Assembly: GCA_964035795.1 (NCBI GenBank)
Contig: OZ038321.1
Span: forward strand, 16,051,971 to 16,115,970
Source: Pterobdella sp. o SKG-2022
Taxonomy: Eukaryota > Annelida > Clitellata > Hirudinida > Piscicolidae
DNA: 64,000 nucleotides
Direction of reading: 5' to 3'
Shown: positions 42,701-55,924 of the stretch, one piece after another
How positions within the stretch are numbered: the stretch's first letter is position 1
Layout of the letters: each line of letters starts with the position of its first letter
The notes under the pieces: model-generated
What the model was told of the DNA's origin: nothing
Seen by the model: only the letters and a program-made list of their open reading frames with translations
The model's database searches: none
Position numbers and translations under genes: made by a program

Positions 42701-45700
42701 AAATGCTTTTGAATCCGTTGCACAGCTCTAGAAATTCGTCTACAATTAATTATATTTATCTAACTTATAAATTTTATTTAAACTTAAATTTAATAATAAA
42801 AAAAATAAATTAGAACAAAGAATAAATATTACATTAAAAACATATTCTAACATCCCATGAACTAACATCTCTGTGACATCATCAATTCCGAATAGAAGCT
42901 TCATAATGAAGACGATATAAGCCATGGCTACCAAAGCAGGCTTATGACAACGATAAGTAGATTTTTGCATTTTAAACGAAGGCTCGTGTAGGTTGAAGAG
43001 ATGATTAACCACTCGCATCAATTCAACTGTGTATAAGTAAAGGCTTTTGCTGCATTGACAAAACCATAGTCTTTATCGATGTATATGAATGAATTGAAAC
43101 ATTATAAATATCTAAAATTTTAATTGAATTATTTAGAAAGAAAACAACTTAAATCTCATATATAAAATAAAAAATTTTTTCTAATAATAAAACTGAAAAT
43201 CAGACTTTAGCTTAAGCTCACAATGAAGCTTGAACGATGCGTAAGAGGCGCTATAAAAATTATATATTTACTTAATGAAAAACCTGTTCAATCGTTATGA
43301 GCAACATAAGAACAACAAAACAATGATACATTTGTATTAAGTAATAATAACAATAATGAAAAAACATATTAAGACAAAAAAACAATAATGTATAAGACTT
43401 GAAAACAAACCAGGTAGATGCAGTTCCAAGCAAAACCTTGCAACGATTATTGCCATGTCAACCTGCATGCAAAATAATATATTGCATGCAAAGTAATACA
43501 TTTTATGTAAAATAACTAATTGATTTTTATTGATATAAATATTTTATGCGCCATATAAAACCTTACCTTTTTGAAACAGTGAAGTTTAGCAAATTTAACA
43601 ACACTTTGTGCTTGGGAACTCAGCTCTCCAACCGTGGGATTTCTCTGGTATTATATTCACAATGAGAATTAAATGATAAAGTTTTATGAATAGGCTAAAC
43701 TAATCGGAAATTATAGTTTTGAAGCTTAATTAATGAAATTATTATAAACACAAACAAATTTTATTGGGAGATTTTTATCATAATATTTAGATTTTTTTTA
43801 GATAGATTTAGAGATAATTTCACTGAAAAATTATTTTTGTTCCTAAATATACTTGTTTGTTTGTGGCTAGAGTAGAATCATTACATTAAAATGTCTCAAA
43901 AAAGTTATATTCAAGCGAGTTTAAATTTTTTCGAAGGCTTATTTTAGTGAAATGGAACGAAAATTGTTTAAAGCATTGAATTGCACCAATGCTTAACTTA
44001 TTAATTGAACTCACATAGGTATTGAAAGATTCGTAGTCGTTGCTGTAGAAGAACATGTCTTGAGGCCAGTTCACAAAGTGATAAAAAGGAACCTTGCCAC
44101 GGATCACTAGTCTGATATAACAATACAAACATTACTACTAGTCTTTACAAAACCACTATTACAAACTCAATAACAAATAAAAGAATGATATAAGAGTACC
44201 TGATGAGGTCATGCAGGAGAATATGACTGTTGGTTGCTTGTAGGGCGAGGTATGTGATAGCGAGGCATTTTATCACTGACATCTTAGCCGCCCAACGCTT
44301 TTGTTTAGTTGGTTCATTCTGCAAATCAGTATATTCCTGAGTATATAAAAGGTGAAAGCATTTTCGTTAATTTGTTTTAGGCTACAGTAACCTACTATTT
44401 ACCAAAATTATAATCTTTTAATATTCAATTAAAATCTCACAAGAATCGAATTATCACAAAAATGATTATGATTAGAAAGAATTTTGAAATGAAATTTTTA
44501 CTGATAAAAGAATATTTGAGATTATTTTTCCCGCAAAATATTATCAAACCCAGCAGTTGTGTGAACATCAAAAATTGAAAATCTATAAACCTACTTTAAC
44601 TAGTGTGAGTTGTCTGTCTGCATCAAACTCGAGTTTTTCTATTTGTTTTTTATTTTCTTCATCTCGCTTTCTTTGTTCATTTTTCACGATTTTCAAAAAA
44701 AGTTTTTCCTGTTCATCCTCAATAGCATCCAAATGCCTCTCAGTGGCAAACATTTTCTCCATCTCTTGAATATTTTTGGGTTTTTTATAATCTGGGTTCA
44801 AATACGTTTCATCCCTGAGAAAACTAAAATCTGAAGAGCAATTTTTGTCAACAGAAAACAAATTTTGTTCTTCATCTGGAGTATCTTCATTATCATTTTG
44901 ATCATTGTCATTTTCAAACATACCTCCATCATCTACAATACTGTCCTGATTAATTCAAATAAGCTTTATAATGGTTTGAAGTATATATTAAAACTAGGTT
45001 AAATTTAAAACTGAATGATTATTCTAAAATAATTCTAAAGTAACCATTTCAAAAAGTTTTTTTTTGAACCACAAACTCTTAGTTGATATGAAATAATCCA
45101 TGTTCACTATTTTGTTGTTTTCCATCATTCCCAAATATTTATCTCTGAAGTGGTGAATGGTTTTTTATATCATATTATGATGATTACCTTTTTAATAATA
45201 GATAAATTTAAAAAACAACAAAGAAATGTAAAACCTTTTAGTGACAAATAAAGGTTTTTTATATTGCAGATGAGAACTTTTACAGAACGATCTACCAGTT
45301 TCCCTTAAATAACTTGCCCAGATATTAAAAGCAACAATCTGAAAAATAAAAACAATTTGAAACAAACCTTTAAATAATAACGCTCAAATGTGATAAATTA
45401 ATAGCAGTTAAAATAACTCAGATAAAAAATACTATGAATTGATGCATAAAGCAATAAATTATTAAAAATATAAGTAATATTAATATATTCAGAAAACTTC
45501 AAAATTTGAATATAAATTTTAAGACAGTGTTACTTTATGATATTTATGTTAATATTAGTATAACATTGAAAAATGAAACCTTAAGGTTAGGTGGAGCACC
45601 AAGAGCAATCAGAGCTTCAACCTGTTGCATAATGATAAACTGGAAACCCTCATCTGATTTCCATGGTCGACCACTCTCATGAATTTTTTGTTTCCTAGCT

Positions 45701-46351
45701 GTAAAATAATTAAAAAAACATATCTCATTTCTATATATAATAAATAAAAACTATGAGAAAAATTTGACTATTAAAATAAAATGAAGCATGAATATCTTCA
45801 ATATAATTAAAAATAAGACAAATGAACAAGATAGTCTTTTAAAAATATTGTAATTATCTTGTTTTTTTTTGAATTTTCGTTTTTATCCATCAAATAATGA
45901 AAATTTCAAAGATACGTTCATTACAGTAATTAAACTGAAACTTTCGACAAATACAACTTTGTCTTAATTCATTAGTCATTGAAAATGAACAAGATAAATT
46001 TATATTTATGAAATTATTTCTGAAATAAACTCTATATAAAATAATTGATAATATTCATTCACTTGCCTTTTGGTTCTTTTCTTTTTCTAACACATGTTAT
46101 TTTTAGAGGATTGAAGGTTTCTTGATAGCCTTCTTCTTGTTCCAGAAAGGTTCCCATTGACTGTAAATTAGAGATTATATATTTATATGTCTGAAATAAA
46201 GAATGAATTTATATTATTTGTATGTGTTAACTTCAAATTAAATAAGGAATTATCATTTTACTTGATTAACTGTTCCACATTGAGAGCAACAGTGCATATT
46301 GTCAACCATTTGAAACTCGGTTCCATCACAAATTTCACACGAGGTTTCCAT
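39738..46351 (-). CDS. TAF1B: TAF1B: TFIIB-related RNA polymerase I initiation factor (Rrn7 family)
   Basis: Twenty-one phase-consistent exons give 915 aa: 46262-46351, 46067-46160, 45580-45698, 45235-45338, 45046-45144, 44595-44940, 44200-44318, 44015-44111, 43567-43644, 43411-43462, 42867-43026, 42693-42739, 42494-42584, 42065-42222, 41765-41909, 41432-41579, 41051-41231, 40794-40952, 40659-40725, 40228-40586, 39738-39772. The N-terminus is an Rrn7-type zinc ribbon (CEIC, CSQCGTVNQ). SDEGFQFIIMQQVEALIALG matches human CEGFQYILYQQAEALKNLG; the cyclin-like folds include ITYLALQATNSHILLHDLIR and VAMAYIVFIMKLLFGIDD; WYKKRLEMLYNQRN matches AYKKREMVVNLQKQ. TAF1B is part of SL1/core factor and recruits Pol I to the rDNA promoter. 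It is longer than human TAF1B (588 aa), with an acidic insert (exon 44595-44940) and a basic, Ser/Asn-rich tail. The first intron with an odd donor (after 46067) begins GC. Confidence 0.9.
39848..40185 (-). repeat. SINE-like structured repeat, copy 2
   Basis: Same family as 28033 and 62541: ACTGGGATTGACAGCAGTCA near one end, GAATATCAGTTTGTCGATAC near the other. It fills most of the last TAF1B intron (39773-40227), in inverse orientation to copy 3. Confidence 0.78.
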
Positions 46352-46825
46352 TTTAACAAAGTTTTTCTCAACAAAATAAAAAAATATTCTTAAAGTTACA
46401 TGCAGTTTAAACCAAAATTTACTTTTAACTTACTAAGAATTAGCTACAAAAGTGGAAAGAATTTGAAAACATATTTTTAAAAATTGTTTGTTTCATCTAT
46501 ATGGAAACAATTTTTTTAAAATATTATATTTTATTCATAAAAAACTAAAATTTAAAACTCAATCAACCAGCCAGACTGTCGCTACCGCCAAAAAAGATTA
46601 ATTTCTAAATTAAACTTTTCTAGTAACAACATCTACAACCTTGAAGTAAGATTCATAATGAATTGAACCAATATTTGCTACTGTGACGCCAAAAGTATGT
46701 TAGCTGAGTACCTTGAAATCCTTACCAGAAGTTTCCATAGAGTGAAAATAACCTTACCGATAAGTTGCTTGTGAAATCAAACTTTACCGATAACTATTAA
46801 AATTAAAACTAAAGCAGTTGATAAA

Positions 46826-47620
46826 ATGACTCTTGGCAAAGCTTCCGATCAATCTAGAATCGCGTTTGAAATGATCAAATCATCTGATCAAGCAGACATC
46901 GAGATCATCCGCAACTTAACCAATGCTATTATATCTGAAAATTGCATTTTATCGAATTTAGAACTAAATTATATAATCAATCTGTAAAAAAGCAATTTTG
47001 ATGAATCAATAACAGTAAGTTACAAGTTACAATGTATCCTGTGATGAAGATCGTTAAAGGTGTAGTGAAAGCTTTTATTTAAAAAATATCAGCATATATG
47101 AGCTGCACAGTGGTTTCATCTTTGGGCACCACTGACGCTATATTTAATATTTGCTAGTTGTAAAAGAAGTACAGAACAATCAACTAACCACTTTTCATGA
47201 CTTGAAAAAATCATTTAATCTTGTGCTTTGGTGGGCTAGGCAGAAGCATAGTGTTATAAAGTGGTTGGTTTGTAAGGTTGAAATTATAAATGTGGATGTA
47301 AAAAGCTTTTTGATGGTTTATGATGGCTGCAGCATGTGGTCATAAGGTACTTGAGGGTTCAGCTCTGAGTCTCTTTTTTACATCAGTGTTATGAAACTGA
47401 TATTAATAGAGAATTTGGTACTCATTCTCTTTTGGAACTGCTTACGCTAATTATTAGATTATTAAATCAATAAAGATTTATTATCATGTTTGAAAAAATT
47501 GAAAAATTAATTTGAAGTTGAAAGGCTTCAGATAGAATGGTGTAGTTTGTGACTCAATTTTCTGTGATGATTGTAAAAATTGGTTGCACAAAAATGTTTC
47601 GGTGAAGTGGTGGTTTAAAG
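46826..47620 (+). mobile_element. Decayed LINE reverse transcriptase
   Basis: Pieces in different frames follow the order of a non-LTR RT: FEMIKSSDQADIEIIRNLTN (46862 onward), FHDLKKSFNLVLWWARQKH near 47185 (the catalytic [FV]xDLxKAFD block with changed residues), EGSALS near 47355 (usually HQGSALSPLLF), then SREFGTHSLLELL near 47410. Several stops and shifts make it inactive. It lies in the divergent region between TAF1B and the EpCAM-like gene. Confidence 0.72.
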
Positions 47621-49674
47621 TTATCTCAAAATTCCCATCGACAAAGTAATAAAATTCCGCTTCAAAGAATTCACGGCAACAGAAAAATTCAATAAATAAT
47701 CTGCGAATGGGATGAGCTGGCGCAAGATGTACAAAAAAACCGAAACAAAAATTTTGCTAAAACTCTTCTGGAAGTTGTGTAAATATAACTTGAAAAGTGG
47801 AAAAATAGAAGAAACAAAGCTAGATAACTTTTCAGCTAATGCTAATACTAACGTGTTATGAGACTTCAACATACAATGTGACAGTATAATAAAAGTCCGT
47901 ACACTTGACCTTTTAGTGGATGGTGCTATCTGAAAACTATGAGACCAGCGGGAAAAAAAATGAAAACTTCGAAAGTATCATCAAGATTTGTTCAAAGAAA
48001 CAAGCGGAATATAGCTTTTTAAAGAGATTTTAATGTATTCTCAGTAATTAATTTTTCCAAAATTATAAGTCAAAAATATCTGATTTTTAATATATTCATA
48101 AAAAAGCTATAATTTCCGATAAGTTTAGCCTTATCATAAAACTTTAGCGAAAAAGTTCATAAGCAGAATATATCAACAATAGAAAGTGCACATGGTACCA
48201 ATTATGATAAGAATTTTTAGAAGCACTAGCAAAATACTTAAAAACATTCTTCACAAAATAGGAATAAAAACAAAAGTGATAGAGATAAAATAACTTCATT
48301 GTTCGAGAAAGCAACAATTCTGAGATTAGTTCTAGATAGTGTCCTTTATACTTTGTCGTTTGTAAGGATACGTCCTTATTTTAAGCGACTGCTTAAGAAA
48401 TTATATGATGATAATATTATTTTTTCATACAACTAAAAATGTATATAGAAGTTGATTTAAGTTTTATTTATGCCTATCTTGCTCCAACACATTTTGGGGA
48501 TTAAACTTTTGACTTTTTCAATTCAAAAAAACACTGGAAACGAAGTTTTTTGACAGGCACTTCGCGCTCACATTAAAATCATAGATTGGCTTCAGACGCG
48601 AGCCTATAGTTAATGAACCAATCATAGAACTTCAAAAAAATTGCTAAAGTACTGAAATAATCATTTTTTTCCATTCGTATCTAAATAAAAGTATTTTTTT
48701 GTTATTTAAAAAAAAAATATCTATTTCACTTCAAAGAACACTATAATTAAAAAAATTTTAAAAACATTCTGACGGATTAAAAAATTTTTATAAAAAAAAG
48801 AAAGTTTTTTTTACAATCCGTAAATATTTGAACATTCTGATACATGAATATTTTCAAGAAAAAAAACTAACAAAGCCTATGATTGGTCCAACTTAAAACA
48901 GAGACATAAATGCTTTGCCGCTTGGTACTTCAAGTTTTTCGAAAAATATGTTTTTCTCATGGGGTCCATTAAATGAACTAAAAAATATCAAAAAAACTTT
49001 TTAGTTCACTTAAATTTGATCTAATTTCAATGGTCTAACAAAATTATGCTTTGATTTTTTAGACTTTTATTTATAAAATTTACAATTATCATTTTTTTTC
49101 AATCATATTGATCAAAATTTGATTATTGTCAAATATCATTTTTTAAAAGCCTTTATTTAAAAATTCATTTTGCTTATTTTCTTTGAGGTGAATATAATTT
49201 TAAGGATTTTATCCATAATTCTAATAATCAATATTCAAATTTTTTCAAGAATCATTTTTAAAACCTGTATTATTATTTTTTTAATTTGCAATTTTATAAA
49301 CTGAGTTCAAATCTATAATTTATTCATCTTCAATTTGAGTATTCAATATTGATTATAATATAGCACAGCTGAGTTTTTACCTTTATATTTTATTGTTGTC
49401 ACGAGCTTTGTCGTTTAGCTGCAATAAAAATTCTGTAAATTCTTTCTTGTTGACTTTATATTAATTACTGATAATCATTCAATCGGTAAAAATTCTTGAT
49501 ATTTGTTACATTTATGTTATTTCCCTGAACATTGTTTCAATTATCCTATTAACGCACTTCGCTTCATAATTACCAACCAGGATGTTCAATGTTTATTATA
49601 TAAAACGGTTGAATTTCGATGTAAAAAGTTTAACATAGTGAAGATTATCTAATATTTGTTTTTAAAATTCCAGA
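47621..49674. other. Upstream region of the EpCAM-like gene, nothing else identified
   Basis: AT-rich with no supported ORF. A T-rich acceptor (AAAATTCCAG) ends one base before the ATG at 49675, so a non-coding 5' exon or spliced leader probably joins there. The donor was not found. Confidence 0.45.
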
Positions 49675-52600
49675 ATGAAACTACTTTTCTTTGTATGCAT
49701 ACTTTTTTTGGGAGTTTTTTCTGAAAAAAGTGAGTTCATTAATATTTATGTTATTCTTTCTTTTAATAAAATTTTCTATATAATAAGCAAAAATATATTT
49801 TAAAAATTGATAATAAAAAGTTAGGTTATTCAAATAATCTTTATTCTGAAGATATATGTATGTCTATGTTCATATTTTCTGAATATTTATTTTAAATTTT
49901 ATTTAAAGTTTTATAAAGTTAACAATACACTCTCAGCTGCTCACTATTATGTTGCTGAGGCTGTAAAGGAACTGGTAAGGTGTAAAAGACCAATTTGTAA
50001 TGAACCTCTTGATTGTGCATTTGGTGCAAAAACTGATTCAAAGGGTTGTGCTGTTTGTGAATGTCTGCAAGACCCATGTTTTGTGAGATATTTAATCTTT
50101 TGTTTGCTAATTTAAATTATATTATTAGCTGTTCAAATCATATAAATATTGTTATACCATCAGAGTGAAAGTTGCGAGACAGGGTATGCCTGTGATATAA
50201 TTGAATGTCGTCCAGGCACCAAATGTGATGTACTTGGTTTCAAATGCACCCGTTAGTAACTTTTATAGTTTAATTTTAATTTAGATTTATTTTGTATATA
50301 ACAGTTTGTAATTTGAAGGGGTTTGTCATTAATGAATGTTTTTTCCATTCATGTATTAGATTAAATAAAATAAAAAGTATTTTGGGAAAACACAATCAGT
50401 CTTATATGTCTATTAAAACAAAGTTTTCTAATATCTCAAACATTTCATGTTCAATAAACTAACCTGATAGATAAAAAAATTGTTATTCAGCTAAATAGTG
50501 TATTTATGAACTTGTTTGACTCAGGTAAGCCATGCAAAGGACCTGTCCCAATGTGTTCTAACAGGTATGGTGTTTTGATTAACCCTAAAAATTACGTATT
50601 TCAAAACAGAAATGTCAATGAAAATAAAGTAGCTTAAAAAACTGTCAATAAAAAAGACTAATAATAATTTTATCCGCATTTTACATAGATTAAGAAAAAA
50701 ACTATGAGTGCGTGAAAATTTACTTGTAAAACCAACTTATGAAATGCTTTATAATTTTGAGTGAACACATTAGTTTTTGTTTCATTTTCTGTGTGAGATA
50801 TTGTAAGTTTTTGATCTCTGATCTATCTGTTTTAACCATTATTGGAGTTCTTTTTTAAATGAAAATAGCCCTATTTAATGAGATTTGATGAAAATTCTTT
50901 TTCAAACTTTATTGGATTTAATAGATTCCCATACACATTAACATGAAAGGTTAAAATCAAAAACGACTTAACAGATGTGAATATGGTTACAAGTTGAATG
51001 ATGAGGGTTGTGACACTTGTGAATGTAGAATGTCTCCAAGTGAATTCATTGACCATGGTGGTTTGAAACCTGAGGAAAACAATGAGATGTATAAAATACA
51101 TAATGATGCTGGATCAGTTGATCATAAAAAATTTTATGATCACAGCGAAGATCATGATAGTGATGAAAAAGAGAAAATTGATGAGGATGAAGAAGAAGAA
51201 GATCATAGCGATGATGGTGATGAAGAAAACAAAACCTCTGATGATGAAAAGTATTTTTCACTTGATTTGGCAGATCCAAATGCAGCAATCTGCGCGGTAT
51301 GTGTTTTTTTAAAAAATTATTTTAAAATTTTTCAAAATTTTCATAAATGAAAGCGATGACCATTTGCCACCACAGTTCTCATGTGCCAAGTCACACTTTT
51401 GCGATGTTGTGCAAAAAGACTGTAAAAGTACGATTGATGTTTCAATAAATTTAAACATAAAATTTTATCGTTTAATGCAAAATATGATCAAACTATTTTT
51501 CAATTATTTTGTATGCCACTAATTTAGAGGGTCCTTGTCTTTGGTAGGCCACGTTGACGAGGGCTGCTTTTTGCTTTGTCTGACAAAACTTGCATAATAA
51601 AATGATCGAGAGAAGCTCAGCCATAAAAATATTAAGGCTTTGGATCTTTCAGAAGTAAGTGTCGAAATGATTAAAGCCTGTAGACAAGAATTGAGATATC
51701 AACACAGTTAGGTCAGAAAATACCGGATGGTGTGGGTATACCAAAGAATGGAAATCTAGCGTCATAATCAAATGCACATGTACAAAAGGGACTTGGGAGA
51801 CAGTGGTTGGTACCGGGAAATTATTTTGGAACATGGGATAAAAATTATTAAGTGTTTGAAAAAAGATTAAAAAACTTCGTTTCTGTTGCTGAATCACAGT
51901 TTGAATTCCTACCAGGTATGGGCTCAACAAGCGCTTCAATTATTTTGAAAAGACTTCTGCAGAAATATAAAGACAAGAATAAAATTTCTTTTGTAAAGCT
52001 GGATAAGTTATAAAATGAGAAGAAAAAAAGAAAGGTGTTTTAGAGGTTCTAGTTTAGGTGGTAACGAGCATGTATGAGAGAACTGAGGCTCGCGTAAGGA
52101 TTGAAAATGATTTATTTAAATAGTTCAGTTTCCGCAAAGTTAGCTAAAATTTTCATATGCTTGAAATGTTAAATTAACACGTACCTAATCACACAAACTG
52201 TAGTATCTTTATTCGATTGTGTTGAGACAGGGCATTCTTTTCTGTGCTTAGGAAGTAAAGTAGATTCTAGCGACGATTCCGAGACAGCAGTAACTGGAAA
52301 ATAAGAGTAAGCTAGATGAAGTTAAAGAATTTAATAATATTTAATTATTCAAGAGTTTTTCGTTTGAAATCAAAGAATGGGTTTGTACAATCTGATCCTC
52401 AATGCTATATGGGAGTGAGGTATGGTGTCTTGGACAAAACGAGTTAGAACAGAAAGAGCTATGGTTAGAGCAATTTGTAGGGTAAAGTTATTAGAAAATT
52501 TTGAAAGTAAATCTTTATTTGATAGGTTAGGTTTAAGAAACACGATAGAGATTCTAGCTAAATCTAGCGGTGTAGGATGGTTTTTTCTTGTAAGGAGAAG

Positions 52601-55600
52601 AAGTGAAGAGAATGTATTAAGAAGGCATTCAATTTCAAATTAAATGGTTTAAAAAAAGCTAAGCCGAAAGTGAAGCGAAAGAGGAAAATGGTATCGGAAG
52701 TTATTATAGTAGATTTAAAAAAAAATTTTACTTTAGATAGAAAGGAATGGAGATTAGGAGTATAGAAATCTGCAAAACTTTTCTGTAGAATAAATCTGAC
52801 CACCTTCAATATATTGTGAAATGAAATCGGATTTAAAATTTTAGAATTTCTATCTCAGTTAGTACACTCATATTGATATTACAAAGCGATTCGACAACTT
52901 AAACAAAACTTAAAATTTTCAGAGAGAACCAAATGTTGGGCCCATAAAGAACTTCCAAAACTTGCTCCTTACCCTTACAACTCTGGCACTCCTTCTTGTG
53001 ATCCTGTATTCTGGAAGTTTAAACCATTGCAAACTATGGCAGGCATGCGTTGGTGTGTTGATTCATTAGGAAACATGATTGAAGAGACACTGTTGCACGT
53101 TAATGCCAAGAAACAGAACCTTGTCTGCAGTAAGTAACTGCTAATTTTTTTTAACCTCAAAACAGTTTTTATGAGTGAATCTAGGGCTTTGCAATTATTT
53201 ATTAAGATTTTAAAAATGATTTTTTATTATGTACCTTTCCAAATTAAATGCTTCATGAATGCAGAGGAGAGACTGATTGAAAGCATGACCTTCACATTCA
53301 TCTTTGAAATACTTTCGGAAGGAAGTGGTACTGAAAAACTTAATGAGTTAGTATCATCATTTTATTCTAGTCTGTGTTTTACTCTTCTACAAGAGGCCGC
53401 TGATACATGTTTTTGATATAGATATATTAAATTAAGCAAAATAAAATCATCAGTGTCATCGATTTACGTCCGTTTCCATGCTAATATCTGTTGGATACGA
53501 TCTCATAACAAAACAATAATAGAAAAATGGCAAATACCACCACAAATTTAAGAAAAAATACAATTATGAAAGCTTCAAATAAAACCATTCTGTTAATTAT
53601 ATAAAGCATATTTTTTGAATGGAAGCTCAGTTTCTTAAATTTTATTTAAATTTATCTGCAGTTTGATCATGAAGAAAGTGTCGGAGTTGACTACAGCACG
53701 CGTGATTGATATCGAAATAGTAGTTAGTGATTATGTTAGAGTTCTTACTACTATTGTTTTTTTTAATGGAATTCTAATCTATTTATTCAAAGTGATCCAT
53801 TTTCAACTTTATTATTTAAATTTTTTAAAAGTTGATTTCAAAGTTTGACTTTATTTGATCATATAATCCAGTCTATAGTTAAGTTCATTGTTATATCAAA
53901 TGTTTGCATAGTTTGGTTTGAAGAGTTATCATATATTTTCCAAAGGTCTTTGTAATTGATTTAAATCAAATGAATCCTCTTTTTCTGATTTACTAATACT
54001 TCTTTGAGGTTTGTTTTTCATTAATAAATACATGCACTGCCTGCATAGGACAAGATAGAGGACAAGCACATGGATGTAAAAGTAACCCTCAAGTATAGTA
54101 ACGAATATGACTTGGGATATGCTTCCCAAATCCTCTTGTGAGTTTTATTTTTTGAATCTGTTTTTATTTTATTAGTTCAATAGAAATTTAAAATATTAGC
54201 CTACAAACAATAGGATATGTATAAACCAAGTTTTAGGTTACTTCAAAATATGATATAATTAAACAATGGTTTGTGGTAATTTAATGCGCAAAGCTTTTTG
54301 GTTTGCTAAGAAATAACCATCGGATGTGAACCTTCGCGTATTAATAAATCTCTGAAGCATTATAAAATTATGCCATACTTTTGAGGGGAATTTGACATTG
54401 TGTTCAATTATATCATTTATTAGAAGAGTTTCAAGCCTTAATCACTAAGGTTGATCTTTTATAAATATGATTTAAGAGCGGTAGAAGGACTCTCTTTCAA
54501 GAGTGATGAGGTGAACGTGAGGCAAGACTCAAAAGCTCTGGTTACAGATGTCAAGAAGTACACTAATGACAACAAAGTCACCAACATTGACATTCCTTGG
54601 CACAACTATTTTAAAGGTATTTTTTTATATTACGTTATATCTATTAAATAGTATATAACCACTAAGTTACGTAAGAAAAATTATTTATTAGAAAATTTGC
54701 AAAATATTATTTATTAGAGCTACTTATAATTTTGAAACGCCAGAGAACTCAGTTTCAAGACATTTGGCCCACACCAATGCTTACATCCGCATGGTGCTCT
54801 TTGTGTTCTTTATTGCCATGGCTTGTGCCATTTTCGTGCTAATTGTGCTCATGGTTAGTTCATTCGTTAGAAGTTAATATTGCTCATGATTAATGTTAAA
54901 TGTGATGTTGTTGATATAACAGATCTATCGCTTGTATAAGAGAAGTGGTACCATTCGTCATCACCCTGTGCCCAACCAACTGCCTGCCACTCTTGATCCT
55001 GTAACATACCTTCATTTTTTTAATGTTTTCAGTATGTTTATGAAAAAGAATTTGCTGTGTTGAGCACACTACTTATGGAGTTTTTAGAAATATGTGGTTG
55101 TTTGAAAAGAAAAGATTTAGTTCTTGGGTTCAGCGGACGATAAAGAAGTAGAATTATGTTAAGAATATATGTTACGTTTTTTTACAAGTTCTCTGCTTTT
55201 ATGAAGACAACGCCAAAAATAGGATTTTTCTCAAACTTGGCACTTATGAGTGGGTCATTAAAAAATCAAAAAAAACATGGTTTTGAAAAAGCACTGCCCA
55301 TTGTAAGGATAAAAAACAAGAAATAGACAGGAAAGAAATTATTAGAATTGCAGAAATGGAAAGAAATTTTTTTGCGGTTAAAGTGTTAACAAGAAAGAAA
55401 GCAAAACTGTTGTTTTTTCAAGTTTTCTAAAAATATTTTGAATGGTTTTATTAAGTTTGGTGTTTCGTATTCTTGTTTAATATTAATTAATACTGCACAT
55501 CACTTACTCCTAATAACTTTTATGCTGTTATAAATAATTTTAATTGAACATTTTACAGTCTAAGCTGTTTAGAATCAGGAAAGACGATAAAGTGCTGCTG

Positions 55601-55639
55601 GTGGAAAATGATGAAATTGAAAGAGCCCGAATGGCCTAA
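49675..55639 (+). CDS. EpCAM-like single-pass membrane protein with antistasin-like modules
   Basis: Fourteen phase-consistent exons give 524 aa: 49675-49729, 49937-50082, 50164-50251, 50525-50564, 50975-51296, 51376-51427, 52923-53129, 53265-53346, 53662-53722, 54049-54137, 54477-54616, 54720-54853, 54923-55000, 55559-55639. Order: signal peptide (MKLLFFVCILFLGVFS); Cys-rich antistasin-like modules (SKGCAVCECLQDPC; CEYGYKLNDEGCDTCECR); an Asp/Glu/His-rich linker; CAKSHFCDVVQKDC; a thyroglobulin type-1-like domain (KCWAHKEL to MRWCVDSLGN); a region with EpCAM-like blocks (VEGLSFKSDEVNV, TYNFETPENSVSRHL); a membrane helix (MVLFVFFIAMACAIFVLIVL); and a tail of about 52 residues. Tg1, C-domain, helix, short tail is the vertebrate EpCAM/TROP2 order. 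EpCAM mediates epithelial adhesion and signalling; that role here is inference. One intron holds a decayed LINE. A poly(A) signal lies at 55919. Confidence 0.75.
51600..52810 (+). mobile_element. Decayed LINE reverse transcriptase in an intron of the EpCAM-like gene
   Basis: Fragments occur in RT order: ILEHGIKIIK near 51822, then FEFLPGMGSTSASIILKRLL near 51905 and KISFVKLDKL near 51985. The ORF 52422-52643 follows with RTERAMVRAICRVKLL and a GLRNTIEILAKSSGVGWF block, typical of the region after the palm domain. DRKEWRLGV near 52740 ends it. Many stops and shifts. It lies in intron 51428-52922, in the sense direction. Confidence 0.75.
53458..53502 (+). repeat. SINE-like core fragment, second copy
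   Basis: TACGTCCGTTTCCATGCTAA is followed by a degraded remainder. It resembles the block at 4824. Located in intron 53347-53661. Confidence 0.4.
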
Positions 55640-55918
55640 AACGTTGAATTGGTCAGCAAACACTGTTCTACAAAGAACTTAAATGATAGATTAGCTGTTT
55701 TAGATGTTTATTGTTAAATGGTTTGAAGTTTAATCTTGAAGAAATCAAAATCAGCTTGGCATGAGTTTCTAGCTATTCAAACTTTTTATATTAAAAAATT
55801 TTTTATTGATATTATTAGCTTAACAACTTGATTAGTGAAACGCTAAACTTTCATTAGATTAGATTTCATCCCCATATTGTTTCTATTGACATTTATACAA
55901 CGTATAACTTTGAATTTT

Positions 55919-55924
55919 AATAAA
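55919..55924 (+). terminator. Poly(A) signal candidate for the EpCAM-like gene
   Basis: AATAAA lies about 280 bp after the stop, the first on the plus strand downstream. Confidence 0.5.

Noticed and set aside
51046..51288. His/Leu-rich minus-strand ORF
   Set aside because: Antisense shadow of the Asp/Glu-rich linker exon of the EpCAM-like gene.
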